Positions 1 through 7,391 are shown, numbered from the stretch's first letter. The stretch: DNA of 12,220 nucleotides from Clostridia bacterium (GCA_017938645.1 JAGBBE010000013.1:1-12220), one strand, 5' to 3'. Notes: a model not told the origin generated them from the letters alone. Program-made: numbers and translations.

Positions 1-1
1 A

Positions 2-463
2 TGGGTGAAGCTCAAATTCACTGCGCTAAATCTGAAAAAGCTCGCCATCCACAAGTGGATGCTCTTGCTTGTTTCTTCGATTTTTCACATGATTGAAGCC
101 ACTTTGCTACACGGCAAAGTGGCTTCTTTGACAGTCTGCGAGCATCTGGCGAATATGCCAGATGCTCGTTTGCTTATGTGGTTCCCAAACGCAATGCGCT
201 GGTACAGCGCGTATAATTGCGCCCTCCTAAGAGGGAGAAAATCTGTTTTGGTTTGCTCAACAAATTGGAATTTGATAGATTATATTGTAATCCATTATCT
301 TCGTATCAGTTTCCTTAAAACTGGAATTTTGGATATAATATACACTGAAACAAACGATGCTATTATAGCACCTAGAAATATGACAATTATTTCAAATAGT
401 GAACTATTAATTCCTTTACATATGATTTTCAAACCGAATAAAAATACAGGATGTATTAAGTAA
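2..463 (+). CDS. Possible transposase C-terminal fragment (partial, 5' end outside window)
   Basis: This frame is open from the left edge of the window. Its first residues, VKLKFTALNLKKLAIHKW (about bases 5-58), resemble the basic 'K-F-A-x-NLKKLA' tail that I associate with IS1182-like DDE transposases. Only this short tail supports the call; the catalytic domain would lie to the left. The frame stays open to a TAA at 461-463, but it runs through a series of hairpins and then antisense to the acyltransferase gene. The genuine coding part therefore probably ends well before 463, or the natural stop has been lost. Another frame has a TGA at 94-96, exactly at the base of the first hairpin, so a different gene ending there is a rival reading. 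The resemblance is from memory and was not searched. Confidence 0.3.
   Translation, partial: WVKLKFTALNLKKLAIHKWMLLLVSSIFHMIEATLLHGKVASLTVCEHLANMPDARLLMWFPNAMRWYSAYNCALLRGRKSVLVCSTNWNLIDYIVIHYLRISFLKTGILDIIYTETNDAIIAPRNMTIISNSELLIPLHMIFKPNKNTGCIK
96..125 (+). terminator. Hairpin, possible weak plus-strand terminator
   Basis: An 11-base perfect stem (AAGCCACTTTG with CAAAGTGGCTT) encloses an 8-base loop, followed on the plus strand by TTCTTTG. The stem is strong but the T tract is short and interrupted. It would fit the end of a plus-strand gene entering from the left. On the minus strand no T tract follows, so it is unlikely to terminate the acyltransferase transcript. Confidence 0.4.
139..168. 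repeat. Perfect 12-bp inverted repeat (hairpin)
   Basis: CGAGCATCTGGC (139-150) and GCCAGATGCTCG (157-168) are perfect inverted copies around a 6-base loop, GAATAT. The plus strand continues with TTTGCTT. It lies 13 bases after the hairpin at 96-125. Neither flank has a convincing T tract, so I read it as part of a structured mobile-element end or a structured RNA rather than a standard terminator. Confidence 0.6.
190..235. other. Compound stem-loop region (structured mobile-element end or RNA)
   Basis: CGCAAT (190-195) pairs with ATTGCG (216-221). Nested inside is GCGCTG (196-201) pairing with CAGCGC (205-210) around a GTA loop, with a 5-base bulge at 211-215. Directly after comes CCCTC (222-226) pairing with GAGGG (231-235) around a CTAA loop. 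With the two hairpins upstream, nearly all of 96-235 can fold. Base composition drops sharply to AT-rich just after 235, so this may be the boundary of an inserted element. The function is unknown to me. Confidence 0.45.
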
Positions 464-1371
464 ACACCAAATGTTAAGTTTGAAAGGCTTAACACAAAGC
501 GATTTGATGGGAAAGTATTCTTTTTAAATAAATAAGATATAAGAGAAAAAATCGCTATGCTATATAAGAATACATTTAGGCTATCATTGGAGTAGAAGTA
601 ATTGTTTACGCTCACTGAACTATTGAAAAATACTTGCGTACAAACAAATGTAGTAAAAAGACCAAACAATCCACTAATATACAAAAAAATGCGATTTGTT
701 TTCTTAATTTCTACATTCAGTATGTACCAACCCAATATGTAATAAATGATATATTCATAAATGTAATCTAACCGATAATTCGAAAGATAATCTAACAGAA
801 GATTGTCTTTCGAAACAAACAAATTTATGAATTCGTTTATGAATGAACCACAGAAACAAACAATGATTGATAGAACTAGGTAAATCCCTATTAAGCGCGA
901 ATTATCTCTTTTAATAAAGGTCCTTAAAATCGGTGTTGCTAAATATAGACCGATTAAGACAAACAAATACCACAAATGGTAATGGCCATTGAAAAAAGAA
1001 TACATAATTGCAGACATTGAAATGGACTCGTTAAAAATAATTGGCTTAATAACATTATATGCAACAGAATACAAACCACTCCAAGCCACAAGCAATATAA
1101 AAATATTAGAAACCGAATATAGAATTTTTCGTGTAGTAATCTTTTTATTTTCATTAAGCATCAATGCGCCTGATATCATAAAAAACATAGGAACAGCAAA
1201 GCGAGAGATACTATTCAATAAATTTCCACATACAAAATCTATGGTATTATTTTGAAAATCTTTTACATAATCTGCGGATATATGAAGCATGACGACTGCA
1301 CAAATCGCAATAATTCTCATTACATCAAAAGCATATATCCTAGTGTTGTTTTTTGTTGCATTATTATCCAA
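295..1371 (-). CDS. Acyltransferase 3 family integral membrane protein
   Basis: This 358-residue polytopic protein belongs to the acyltransferase 3 family (OatA/WecH/NodX-like). Members transfer acyl groups, usually acetyl, onto cell-surface sugars or peptidoglycan. Supporting features are the N-terminal DVMRIIAICAVVMLH with a His at the end of the first membrane helix (about residue 30), FAVPMFFMISGALML (about 58-72) and HLWYLFVLIGLYLATPIL (about 132-149). About ten hydrophobic helices follow, ending in a basic tail. There is no extra SGNH domain, so it is the short, WecH-like form. The start codon is TTG, chosen because GGAGG lies 9 bases upstream (plus-strand CCTCC at 1381-1385). The gene is far more AT-rich than everything to its right and uses AT-rich codons (many AAT, ATA and TTT), which suggests horizontal transfer. 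No glycan-synthesis partner is visible, so the acceptor is unknown. Confidence 0.85.
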   Translation of the reverse strand: MDNNATKNNTRIYAFDVMRIIAICAVVMLHISADYVKDFQNNTIDFVCGNLLNSISRFAVPMFFMISGALMLNENKKITTRKILYSVSNIFILLVAWSGLYSVAYNVIKPIIFNESISMSAIMYSFFNGHYHLWYLFVLIGLYLATPILRTFIKRDNSRLIGIYLVLSIIVCFCGSFINEFINLFVSKDNLLLDYLSNYRLDYIYEYIIYYILGWYILNVEIKKTNRIFLYISGLFGLFTTFVCTQVFFNSSVSVNNYFYSNDSLNVFLYSIAIFSLISYLFKKNTFPSNRFVLSLSNLTFGVYLIHPVFLFGLKIICKGINSSLFEIIVIFLGAIIASFVSVYIISKIPVLRKLIRR

Positions 1372-1406
1372 TTTGCTTTTCCTCCAAATTCAAGTTTTTC
1401 GCTTTC

Positions 1407-1435
1407 ATTCTATCACGCAGAACAAGAAACAGCAA
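1407..1435 (-). promoter_or_regulatory. Candidate promoter of the acyltransferase gene
   Basis: On the minus strand TTGCTG (1430-1435) and TAGAAT (1407-1412) are separated by 17 bases, giving a leader of about 30 bases before the TTG start. The -35 box matches consensus at only its first three positions. It also lies inside the left arm of the hairpin at 1426-1457. Spacing and position are good; box quality is modest. Confidence 0.35.
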
Positions 1436-1457
1436 GCCTTGGCGGGCTTGCTGTTTC
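1426..1457 (-). terminator. Terminator of the ABC importer operon (hairpin)
   Basis: GAAACAGCAAGCC (1426-1438) and GGCTTGCTGTTTC (1445-1457) form a perfect 13-bp stem with a 6-base loop. Read on the minus strand it is followed by TTGTTC, a weak T-rich tail. It lies about 70 bases after the stop of the last permease gene and before the acyltransferase gene on the same strand, where a transcription stop is expected. The plus-strand side is also T-rich, so it could act in both directions. Confidence 0.6.
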
Positions 1458-1527
1458 GGTATTTCTTTGGTGCAAAGTGAAGGATAACTCCTTCCTTTCC
1501 ATCACCCTCACTGATGCGCCGCTTTTT

Positions 1528-2358
1528 TCAACCCTTTACCGCACCGGCAACCACGCCGCTGACGATATACTTTTGGCAGAACAAATACAAAATCACAATC
1601 GGCACAATGGCCAGCACCAGCATGGCCATCATCGCGCCCATGTCCACGCTGCCATAGCCGCCGCGCAGGTACTGCACCGCAATCGGAATCGTCTTGAACC
1701 GCTTGAGATCCAGAATCAGGTACGGCAGCAGATAGTCGTTCCAGATCCACATGGTCTGCAGAATCGCCGTGGAGATCATCACCGGCTGCAAAACCGGAAC
1801 CACCACCGAAAAGAAGATCCGCAGCGGGCCGCAGCCGTCGATCATGGCAGATTCTTCGATGGCAACAGGACTCTGCCGCATGTATCCTGTGAACATGAAC
1901 ACGCCAAGCCCTGCGCCAAAGCCCAGATATACCGCCGGAATGGTGAAGGGCGTGTTCAGATGGAGAAGATTGGCGATCTTCGACAGCGTGAACATCACCA
2001 TCTGAAACGGAACCACCATGGAAAACAGACACAACAGATACAGCGCATGCGTCCAGCGGCCCGGAACGCGGCTGATGTACCATGCACACATCGACGTGCA
2101 CAGGAGAATCAGCCCAACGGACAAAACTGTGATCACCGCGCTGTATGCCATGGCCTCCAGAAAATCCGTGAGCCGGATGCCGGTCTCGTAGTTCGCAAAG
2201 CCTGCATAGGTGCGCGCCGATGGAAGCGAAAAGGGCGCGCGGCTGATGTAGGCTTTTTTCTTGAAGCTGTTGAAAAAAACCACCATCAGCGGCCATAGAT
2301 ACAGCGCGCTGACGATACTGAAAAATCCTGTCCACAAGGCATTCTGAACCTTTTTCAC
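1528..2358 (-). CDS. ABC importer permease, CUT1 type (MalG/AraQ-like)
   Basis: This 276-residue inner permease subunit would translocate the solute delivered by the binding protein encoded two genes upstream. Six hydrophobic segments are visible. The cytoplasmic EAA loop that docks on the ATPase is present in variant form as EESAMIDGCGPLRIFFSVVV followed by P188 (about 168-188): Glu168, Gly175 and the final Pro are kept, while EAA reads EES. The length is typical of the MalG group. The start is GTG, supported by GGAGG (minus strand, 2366-2370) 7 bases away. It overlaps the stop of the preceding permease by 4 bases (GTGA), implying translational coupling. No ATPase gene follows. In Firmicutes such importers often share an MsmX/UgpC-type ATPase encoded elsewhere. 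The substrate cannot be read from the sequence; a sugar or sugar derivative is the family default. Confidence 0.9.
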   Translation of the reverse strand: MKKVQNALWTGFFSIVSALYLWPLMVVFFNSFKKKAYISRAPFSLPSARTYAGFANYETGIRLTDFLEAMAYSAVITVLSVGLILLCTSMCAWYISRVPGRWTHALYLLCLFSMVVPFQMVMFTLSKIANLLHLNTPFTIPAVYLGFGAGLGVFMFTGYMRQSPVAIEESAMIDGCGPLRIFFSVVVPVLQPVMISTAILQTMWIWNDYLLPYLILDLKRFKTIPIAVQYLRGGYGSVDMGAMMAMLVLAIVPIVILYLFCQKYIVSGVVAGAVKG

Positions 2359-3203
2359 TGTTCAACCTCCCGTGTGCGCGTCAAGCGTACCTGCAAAAGC
2401 GCAATGCCTGCCACGATCAGACAAAACACCACCGCCTTGGCCTGACCTGCGCCCGCCCAGCCGGTGCGTCCGTAAAAGGTGGCGTAGATGTTCAGCGCCA
2501 ATAGCTGCGAACGGTTCGACGGCATGCCGCCGGTGAGTGCGAGGTTCTGGTCAAAGAGCTTGAAGCCATTCGTCAGCGTCAGAAATGTGCAGATCGTTAC
2601 CGACGGCATGAGCATGGGCAGCTTCACATGCACAAAGGTCTGCCACGCAGACGCACCGTCGATGGAGGCTGCCTCCATCAGCTGATCCGGTATCGACTGC
2701 AGGCCGGAAATGTAGATGATCATCATGTAGCCCATCTGCTGCCACAAAACCACGATCATCAGTCCCCAGAAGCCGAACCATTCGCTGGAGACGAGCGTAA
2801 GGCCCCATCTGGCGAGCAGGCCGTTGAGGATCACCTGCCACAGCCATCCCAGCACGATGCCGCCGATGAGATTGGGCATGAAAAACACCGTGCGGAACAG
2901 ATTGGTCCCGCGAAAACCGCGCACCAGCGCCAGCGCCACGCACAGCGCAAGCACGTTGATCAGCGCCGTGGAAAGCAGGGCAAACAGCGCCGTGAACCAA
3001 AGCGCGTGCACAAACTCACCCGACGCGTCCGAAAAGGCGCGCGCATAGTTGGCAAAGCCGGTGAAGACCGCGTCCGACAGCGTGGTGAAATCGCAAAAGC
3101 TCAGGTACAGCCCCATGACGAACGGGATCACAAAGCCGATGAAGCAGGCCAGAAGCGTCGGCAGCACAAAAACCGGCCAGTATCGCCTGATCGCTCGTTC
3201 CAT
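2355..3203 (-). CDS. ABC importer permease, CUT1 type (MalF/UgpA-like)
   Basis: This 282-residue partner permease forms the channel as a heterodimer with the product of the next gene. It has six membrane segments, starting with RRYWPVFVLPTLLACFIGFV. Its EAA loop is canonical: EAASIDGASAWQTFVHVKLP (177-196), with Glu177, Gly183 and Pro196. LSFCDFTT and GFANYARAF near residues 34-56 are also typical of the MalF/UgpA group. The ATG start has AGGAG 6 bases upstream (plus-strand CTCCT 3210-3214), and this ribosome site abuts the stop codon of the binding-protein gene. The gap to that gene is only 12 bases. The order binding protein, MalF-like, MalG-like is the usual CUT1 operon order. The substrate is unknown. 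Confidence 0.9.
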   Translation of the reverse strand: MERAIRRYWPVFVLPTLLACFIGFVIPFVMGLYLSFCDFTTLSDAVFTGFANYARAFSDASGEFVHALWFTALFALLSTALINVLALCVALALVRGFRGTNLFRTVFFMPNLIGGIVLGWLWQVILNGLLARWGLTLVSSEWFGFWGLMIVVLWQQMGYMMIIYISGLQSIPDQLMEAASIDGASAWQTFVHVKLPMLMPSVTICTFLTLTNGFKLFDQNLALTGGMPSNRSQLLALNIYATFYGRTGWAGAGQAKAVVFCLIVAGIALLQVRLTRTREVEQ

Positions 3204-3215
3204 GCAAGGCTCCTT

Positions 3216-4526
3216 TCAGCGGATGGCGGACATTTCGCGCGCCCAGCCGTCCACAAAGGCCGTGCGTACGTTTTCCCAGTTGCCCGTTCCCTGCGCGTAT
3301 TCCAGAAGCGCCGCGCCAACGCCGGTTTTCCAGTTTTCCGATGGAATGGTCGTAAACGCCCATTTCACCTGCTCGCGTCCGGAGGCAAGATCCTCTGCCG
3401 CCGCGCGCTGCAGCGCATTTGCAGGCTGATAGGAAGCGCCAAAGGTGTCAAACGGCGTCACAAAACCCATCTCCGCCGACAGCGCATAGCGTCCCTCGTC
3501 GCTTTCGATCAGCCATTTGACAAAGGCCTTTGTCGCCTCGATATCCTCCGGAGCGGCGTCTTTGTTGATGCACCAGTAGTTCTCCGAGCCTGTGCACAGC
3601 CCCTGATTCTCCTCGCCTTCAGCGCCGATGTAAATGGGAATCATGGCAAGCTCTTCGTCCCGGATGCCCTCGGCGATCACGTCCTGATACGCCCACGTTC
3701 CGTTCTGATAAAACACCGCTTCGCCCAGAGCAAACTCGGACGCGGCGTCCTCGCCCGTGCGCGCGCCGATCATCCCCGGCGGACAGGTTGCGTTCTGAAG
3801 ATACAGATCCCACACAGCACGATAGTTCTCCAGATAGGTTCCTTCCATCGTCTCTGCTCTCGAAACGTTTTTGTCCCGGTATTCGAAATAAATCGGCAGG
3901 TTCGCCAGATGCGTTTTGAAACGCCAGTCCGAGGAAGGATCCATTCCGGCGGAGGCAAATGCGCCAAGAACCCCGATCTCTTCTTTTCGTGCCTGAATGT
4001 CCTCGGCAGCAGCTTTGAGCTTTTCAAAGCTGTTGATGTCCTCCGGCGCATATCCAGCCTTGTTGAGCAGCGTGCGGTTGCAGATCAGCCCGTAGGTCTC
4101 GATGGCATAGGCCACGCCGAGAACCTGCTCGCCATCCCGGATGGCAAATTCATCATCCGTCAAGTGCTCGTAAAGTGCCGTATCCCGCAAGTCCAGACAA
4201 TACCCCTTCCAGCTCCTCAAAGCAGCCGGACCGTTTATCTGAAACAGCGTCGGAGGCTCGTTTTTCTCCATCTCTGAACGCAGCGCGTCCTCGTAGGTGC
4301 CGCTGGCTGCGGTGACAACCGTCACCTTTACGCCGGTTGCGTCGGTGTATTTCTGCGCGAGCGTGCCCCACTGCGCACTCTGCTCAGGCTTGAAGTTCAG
4401 ATAATACACGCTTCCCAGCCCATGTGCCGGGGATGGCTGCTCCGGCATGGGATCTGATGCGGCAAAAGCTACAACTGCGCCCAAAACCGCAAGTCCGATT
4501 GCCATCACGCCAAGAAGCTTTCTCAT
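3216..4526 (-). CDS. Extracellular solute-binding protein, family 1 (carbohydrate type)
   Basis: This 436-residue protein has an N-terminal export signal (MRKLLGVMAIGLAVLGAVVA, then FAAS) and a mature domain typical of family 1 solute-binding proteins. Typical motifs include LAQKYTDATGVKVTVVTA (about 55-75), a solute-binding-type PPTLFQINGPAALRSW and GEAVFYQNGTWAYQDV in the second lobe. It would capture the substrate outside the membrane and hand it to the two permeases encoded downstream. The ATG start is supported by AGGTGAGG (plus-strand 4531-4538) a few bases upstream. Unusually for a Gram-positive, no Cys follows the signal peptide, so there is no lipobox. The sequence instead offers an AxA-type cleavage site near residues 20-23 or an uncleaved membrane anchor. 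The operon needs its own promoter between the upstream terminator and 4527. I see only a weak candidate there (TTGCAT at 4584-4589) with no good -10 box. The ligand cannot be predicted. Confidence 0.88.
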   Translation of the reverse strand: MRKLLGVMAIGLAVLGAVVAFAASDPMPEQPSPAHGLGSVYYLNFKPEQSAQWGTLAQKYTDATGVKVTVVTAASGTYEDALRSEMEKNEPPTLFQINGPAALRSWKGYCLDLRDTALYEHLTDDEFAIRDGEQVLGVAYAIETYGLICNRTLLNKAGYAPEDINSFEKLKAAAEDIQARKEEIGVLGAFASAGMDPSSDWRFKTHLANLPIYFEYRDKNVSRAETMEGTYLENYRAVWDLYLQNATCPPGMIGARTGEDAASEFALGEAVFYQNGTWAYQDVIAEGIRDEELAMIPIYIGAEGEENQGLCTGSENYWCINKDAAPEDIEATKAFVKWLIESDEGRYALSAEMGFVTPFDTFGASYQPANALQRAAAEDLASGREQVKWAFTTIPSENWKTGVGAALLEYAQGTGNWENVRTAFVDGWAREMSAIR

Positions 4527-4590
4527 CCATCCTCACCTCTGCTCATATTCACAGAGCTATCATTCACCATTCCTTCCTGATTCATGCAAT

Positions 4591-4620
4591 AAAAAACTGA
4601 CGCACAAAAATGTGCGTCAG
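4591..4620 (-). terminator. Rho-independent terminator after the glycerate kinase gene
   Basis: CTGACGCACA (4597-4606) and TGTGCGTCAG (4611-4620) form a perfect 10-bp stem with a 4-base loop. On the minus strand it is followed directly by six Ts (plus-strand A tract 4591-4596). This is a textbook intrinsic terminator. It ends the permease-kinase operon and separates it from the ABC importer operon. Confidence 0.9.
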
Positions 4621-4630
4621 AAATGGGATT

Positions 4631-4679
4631 CTTAAGGGCAAAGCCCTTAAGCGAAGGTCAAGGAGGCAGCGCCTCCTTG
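4631..4679. repeat. Paired-hairpin element, candidate interspersed repeat
   Basis: Two perfect 9-bp palindromic stems with 3-base loops lie 7 bases apart. One is CTTAAGGGC-AAA-GCCCTTAAG (4631-4651). The other is CAAGGAGGC-AGC-GCCTCCTTG (4659-4679). They sit between the kinase stop codon and its terminator and have no T tract of their own. The layout resembles small palindromic intergenic repeats seen many times in clostridial genomes. I believe I have seen near-identical sequences in that group, but this is from memory. Confidence 0.55.
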
Positions 4680-4683
4680 CGTC

Positions 4684-5913
4684 TTACCTCTTGATCAGAG
4701 CCACGGTCAGGTCGTTTACGTTGGTGCCGGTGGGGCCGGTCATGACGAGCGCGTCGATGGCCTTGAGGGCATGGTAAGCGTCGTTGTCAGCCATGACCTT
4801 GCGGATATCAAGGCCGGCGGACTGCAGCTTTGCCAGCGTGTTTTCATCAGCGATGCCGCCGGCAGCGTCGGTGGGGCCGTCGGAGCCGTCGGAGCCGACC
4901 GAGAAGACGCAGGTGTCCTTGCAGCCGACGAGGCCTTCCGCAGCGCCGAGGGCGATTTCCTGATTGCGTCCGCCCAGGCCCTTGCCGGTGAGGTGAACCA
5001 CGGTTTCGCCGCCGCAGAGGAAGGCGAGGGACTTTTCGGTGTCCTGATGATCGCGGGCGATGGAGGCCAGGAACGCGCCGGCTTCGCGGGCTTCGCAGGA
5101 AAGGCTGGCGGTGAGGAAAATGGGCTCGTAGCCCAGCTCACGGCAGGTTTCGGCGGCGGAGCGGCACAGCTGCTTCACGGAACCGGTGATGAAGGTGGTC
5201 ACGTTGGTGAGTTCCTTGGGCGTTTCCGACTTGATCAGCGCCATCGCCTCATCAGAGAGCTTCAGGCCGTAGTTTTCCACGATCTGCACCGCCTGTTCGC
5301 AGGTGGAAGCGTCGGGATAGGCCGGGCCGGAGGCGATCATGTCCAGCGGATCGCCAATGATGTCGCTGAGCACGACGGTGTAGACATGCGCGGGCATGCA
5401 GCTGAGCGCGAAACGGCCGCCTTTGACGGCGGACAGGCGCTTGCGGATGGTGTTCATCTCCACGATGTTTGCGCCGCAGGCCAGCAGCTGACGGGTGACG
5501 TCGGCCATTTCGTCATAGGGAATGCGGGGCTGCTCAAAGAGCGCAGAGCCGCCGCCGGAAAGCAGGAAGAGCACGTTATCCTTGTCGGTAAGGCCGCTGA
5601 CAACCTCCAGCGCGCGTGCGGTGGCCTTGTAGCTGTTTTCATCCGGCACGGGATGTCCGGCTTCGTACAGCTCCAGCGGCTTCAGTTCGCCCTTGCAGTG
5701 GTCGTACTTGGTGACAACCACGCCGGAGTCGATGCGGTCGCCCAGCACCTCCACGGCGGCGCGGGCCATTTCCCAGCCGGCCTTGCCGGTGGAGACCACG
5801 ATGAGGCGGCCTTCGGGGTTAAACTGAATCTGTTCCAGCGCCTGACGGACAGCTGCGCCGGGCATGGCGTCGCGCAGAGCGGCTTCGATGATGCGTTGTG
5901 CGTCGTTGTGCAT
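4684..5913 (-). CDS. Glycerate kinase, type II (GckA/TtuD-like, MOFRL family)
   Basis: This 409-residue cytoplasmic kinase would phosphorylate D-glycerate with ATP, normally to 2-phosphoglycerate, feeding lower glycolysis. Family motifs appear in order: STGKAGWEMA (41-50), LLSGGGSAL (118-125), NTIRKRLSAVKGG (154-166), LSDIIGDPLDMIASGP (182-197), GGETVVHLTGKGLGGRNQE (301-319), GSDGSDGPTDAAGG (340-353) and TGPTGTNVNDL (392-402). The last three lie in the C-terminal MOFRL region. The length is normal for the family and no key motif is missing. The ATG start is supported by GGAGG (plus-strand 5924-5928) 10 bases away; another ATG nearer the ribosome site is out of frame. It lies 75 bases downstream of a GntP-type permease on the same strand. 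This pairing supports uptake and use of glycerate or a related sugar acid. GckA and TtuD are both used as names, so I give no symbol. Confidence 0.93.
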   Translation of the reverse strand: MHNDAQRIIEAALRDAMPGAAVRQALEQIQFNPEGRLIVVSTGKAGWEMARAAVEVLGDRIDSGVVVTKYDHCKGELKPLELYEAGHPVPDENSYKATARALEVVSGLTDKDNVLFLLSGGGSALFEQPRIPYDEMADVTRQLLACGANIVEMNTIRKRLSAVKGGRFALSCMPAHVYTVVLSDIIGDPLDMIASGPAYPDASTCEQAVQIVENYGLKLSDEAMALIKSETPKELTNVTTFITGSVKQLCRSAAETCRELGYEPIFLTASLSCEAREAGAFLASIARDHQDTEKSLAFLCGGETVVHLTGKGLGGRNQEIALGAAEGLVGCKDTCVFSVGSDGSDGPTDAAGGIADENTLAKLQSAGLDIRKVMADNDAYHALKAIDALVMTGPTGTNVNDLTVALIKR

Positions 5914-5939
5914 CGTAAAACATCCTCCAGTATAACGAT

Positions 5940-5965
5940 GGGCCGCATCCGGGAGAATGCGGCCC
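5940..5965. other. Intercistronic hairpin between permease and kinase genes
   Basis: GGGCCGCAT (5940-5948) and ATGCGGCCC (5957-5965) form a perfect GC-rich 9-bp stem with an 8-base loop. It lies in the 75-base gap between the two operon genes. No T tract follows on the minus strand. It therefore more likely stabilises the upstream message or tunes kinase expression than terminates transcription. Confidence 0.55.
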
Positions 5966-5988
5966 GTTGATTTGGAAAGATCAGCTCA

Positions 5989-7350
5989 TCAGAAGATGAG
6001 GGAGAGGATCAGTACGTTGACCATGGCGGCAAGGCCGATGACCAGGGTGCCGAGGGTCTGGGTCTTGTAGCCGTCCTGGGGCTCCAGCTCACCAAAGTTG
6101 GTAACAACCCAGAAGTAGCTGTCGTTGGCATGGGACACGGTCATAGCGCCCGCGCCGATGGCGATAACGACCATGGCGGCGTCCGCACCGGTCACGAAGC
6201 CCAGCGTGGCCATCAGAGGAGCCAGAATGCCGGCCGTGGTGGTGATGGCAACGGTGGAGGAACCCTGGGCGGTCTTGAGGATCGCAGCCAGCAGGAAGGG
6301 GAAGAACAATCCGAGAGACTGCAGAGCACCAGCATTGTCCTTGATGAAGTTGACCAGATCGGTGGAGGAGATAACCTTGCCCAGCACGCCGCCAGCGGCG
6401 GTGACGAACAGGATCGGGCCAACGGTCTTGAGGGTGTCGTTGGTCATGTTGTAGAACTCACCCATCTTGCCGGACTGAGCCAGCAGCACGACGCCAACGA
6501 TAACGCCGGCGGTCAGAGCGATGATGGGGGTGCCCAGGAAGGTGATCAGGCCAACATTGGCGCCGGCCATGCTCATGGCGGAGGACAGACCCATCAGGAT
6601 GATGGGCAGCACGATGGGAGCAAAGCTCATGAAAGTGCTGGGCAGCTTGCCGTAGCTGGCGACCAGCTCTTCATAGGTCTTCACGTTCTCTTCAGCAGCA
6701 GCCAGTTCGTCCTTGGACTTGACCTTCTTGCCGATGAACAGAGCAAAGATGTAACCAGCGATCAGGGGCAGGATGGAGCAGGCAGCACCGATGCCCATAA
6801 CCATGAGCAGGTTGGTTTCCATCTGGAGGCCGCCGTACAGGGTGTTGGCAGCAGCGATGGGGCCGGGCGTGGGCGGGATGAAGCAGTGGGTGATGTACAG
6901 ACCCATTGCCAGAGCCACGGTGCAGGCTACGCTGCTGGTGCCGGTGCGCTTGACCAGAGCCTTGCGGATGGGGTTGAGGATAACAAAGCCGCTGTCGCAG
7001 AACACGGGGATGGAAACGATCCAGCCCATGAGGATCATGGCAGCTTCAGGATGCTTCTTGCCAACGAGCTTGACAACCACGTCGGCCATCTTGAGGGCAG
7101 CGCCGGTCTTTTCCAGAATGACGCCAACCAGAGCGCCAAGGATGATGACAATACCGATGGAAGAGAAGGTGCCGGAGAAGCCAGCGCCGATAACACCGGG
7201 GATATCGGTCAGCTTGATGCCGGCGATGATGGCCAGAATGAGGGAAACGCCCATGATGGAGAGGAAGGGATGGATCTTCCATTTCGCGATGGCCACGATC
7301 ATGATGACGATGGCGATCACGAACGCGATAAGAAGGGGAATACCTGTCAT
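5989..7350 (-). CDS. GntP family sugar-acid:proton symporter (probable glycerate permease)
   Basis: This 453-residue inner-membrane transporter belongs to the GntP family (gluconate and related hydroxy-acid/H+ symporters). It has about 12-14 hydrophobic segments. Family motifs are GWIVSIPVFCDSGFVIL (about 110-126), HCFIPPTPGPIAAA (155-168), AQGSSTVAITTT (361-372) and GAGAMTVSHANDSYFWVV (399-416). A charged cytoplasmic loop lies at about 208-237. I chose the ATG at 7348-7350 because AGGAGG (plus-strand 7359-7364) sits 8 bases before it. The GTG three codons further upstream overlaps that ribosome site and is unlikely. The gene leads a two-gene operon with glycerate kinase, making D-glycerate the simplest substrate; gluconate or another aldonate cannot be excluded, since family members differ in substrate. 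It is transcribed from the promoter at 7471-7499. Confidence 0.92.
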   Translation of the reverse strand: MTGIPLLIAFVIAIVIMIVAIAKWKIHPFLSIMGVSLILAIIAGIKLTDIPGVIGAGFSGTFSSIGIVIILGALVGVILEKTGAALKMADVVVKLVGKKHPEAAMILMGWIVSIPVFCDSGFVILNPIRKALVKRTGTSSVACTVALAMGLYITHCFIPPTPGPIAAANTLYGGLQMETNLLMVMGIGAACSILPLIAGYIFALFIGKKVKSKDELAAAEENVKTYEELVASYGKLPSTFMSFAPIVLPIILMGLSSAMSMAGANVGLITFLGTPIIALTAGVIVGVVLLAQSGKMGEFYNMTNDTLKTVGPILFVTAAGGVLGKVISSTDLVNFIKDNAGALQSLGLFFPFLLAAILKTAQGSSTVAITTTAGILAPLMATLGFVTGADAAMVVIAIGAGAMTVSHANDSYFWVVTNFGELEPQDGYKTQTLGTLVIGLAAMVNVLILSLIF

Positions 7351-7391
7351 GTGGAGCACCTCCTGATAAGATTGGGGAAACCTATCTCGTA

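Noticed and set aside
190..235. A tRNA-like reading (D-arm-like GCGCTGGTACAGCGC followed by CTCCTAA)
   Set aside because: No acceptor stem, no proper anticodon stem and no T-arm (GGTTCGAATC-like) follow, so it is not a tRNA.
1479..1494. GAAGGA/TCCTTC short hairpin after the ABC importer operon
   Set aside because: The stem is six pairs without a T tract. The 13-bp hairpin at 1426-1457 is a better terminator.
5985..6000. CTCATC/GATGAG inverted repeat at the permease stop codon
   Set aside because: The stem has only six pairs and overlaps coding sequence; it has no T tract and is probably chance.
7351..7359. GTG at 7357-7359 as the start of the GntP permease
   Set aside because: The GTG overlaps the AGGAGG ribosome site, while the ATG at 7348-7350 lies at the ideal distance from it.
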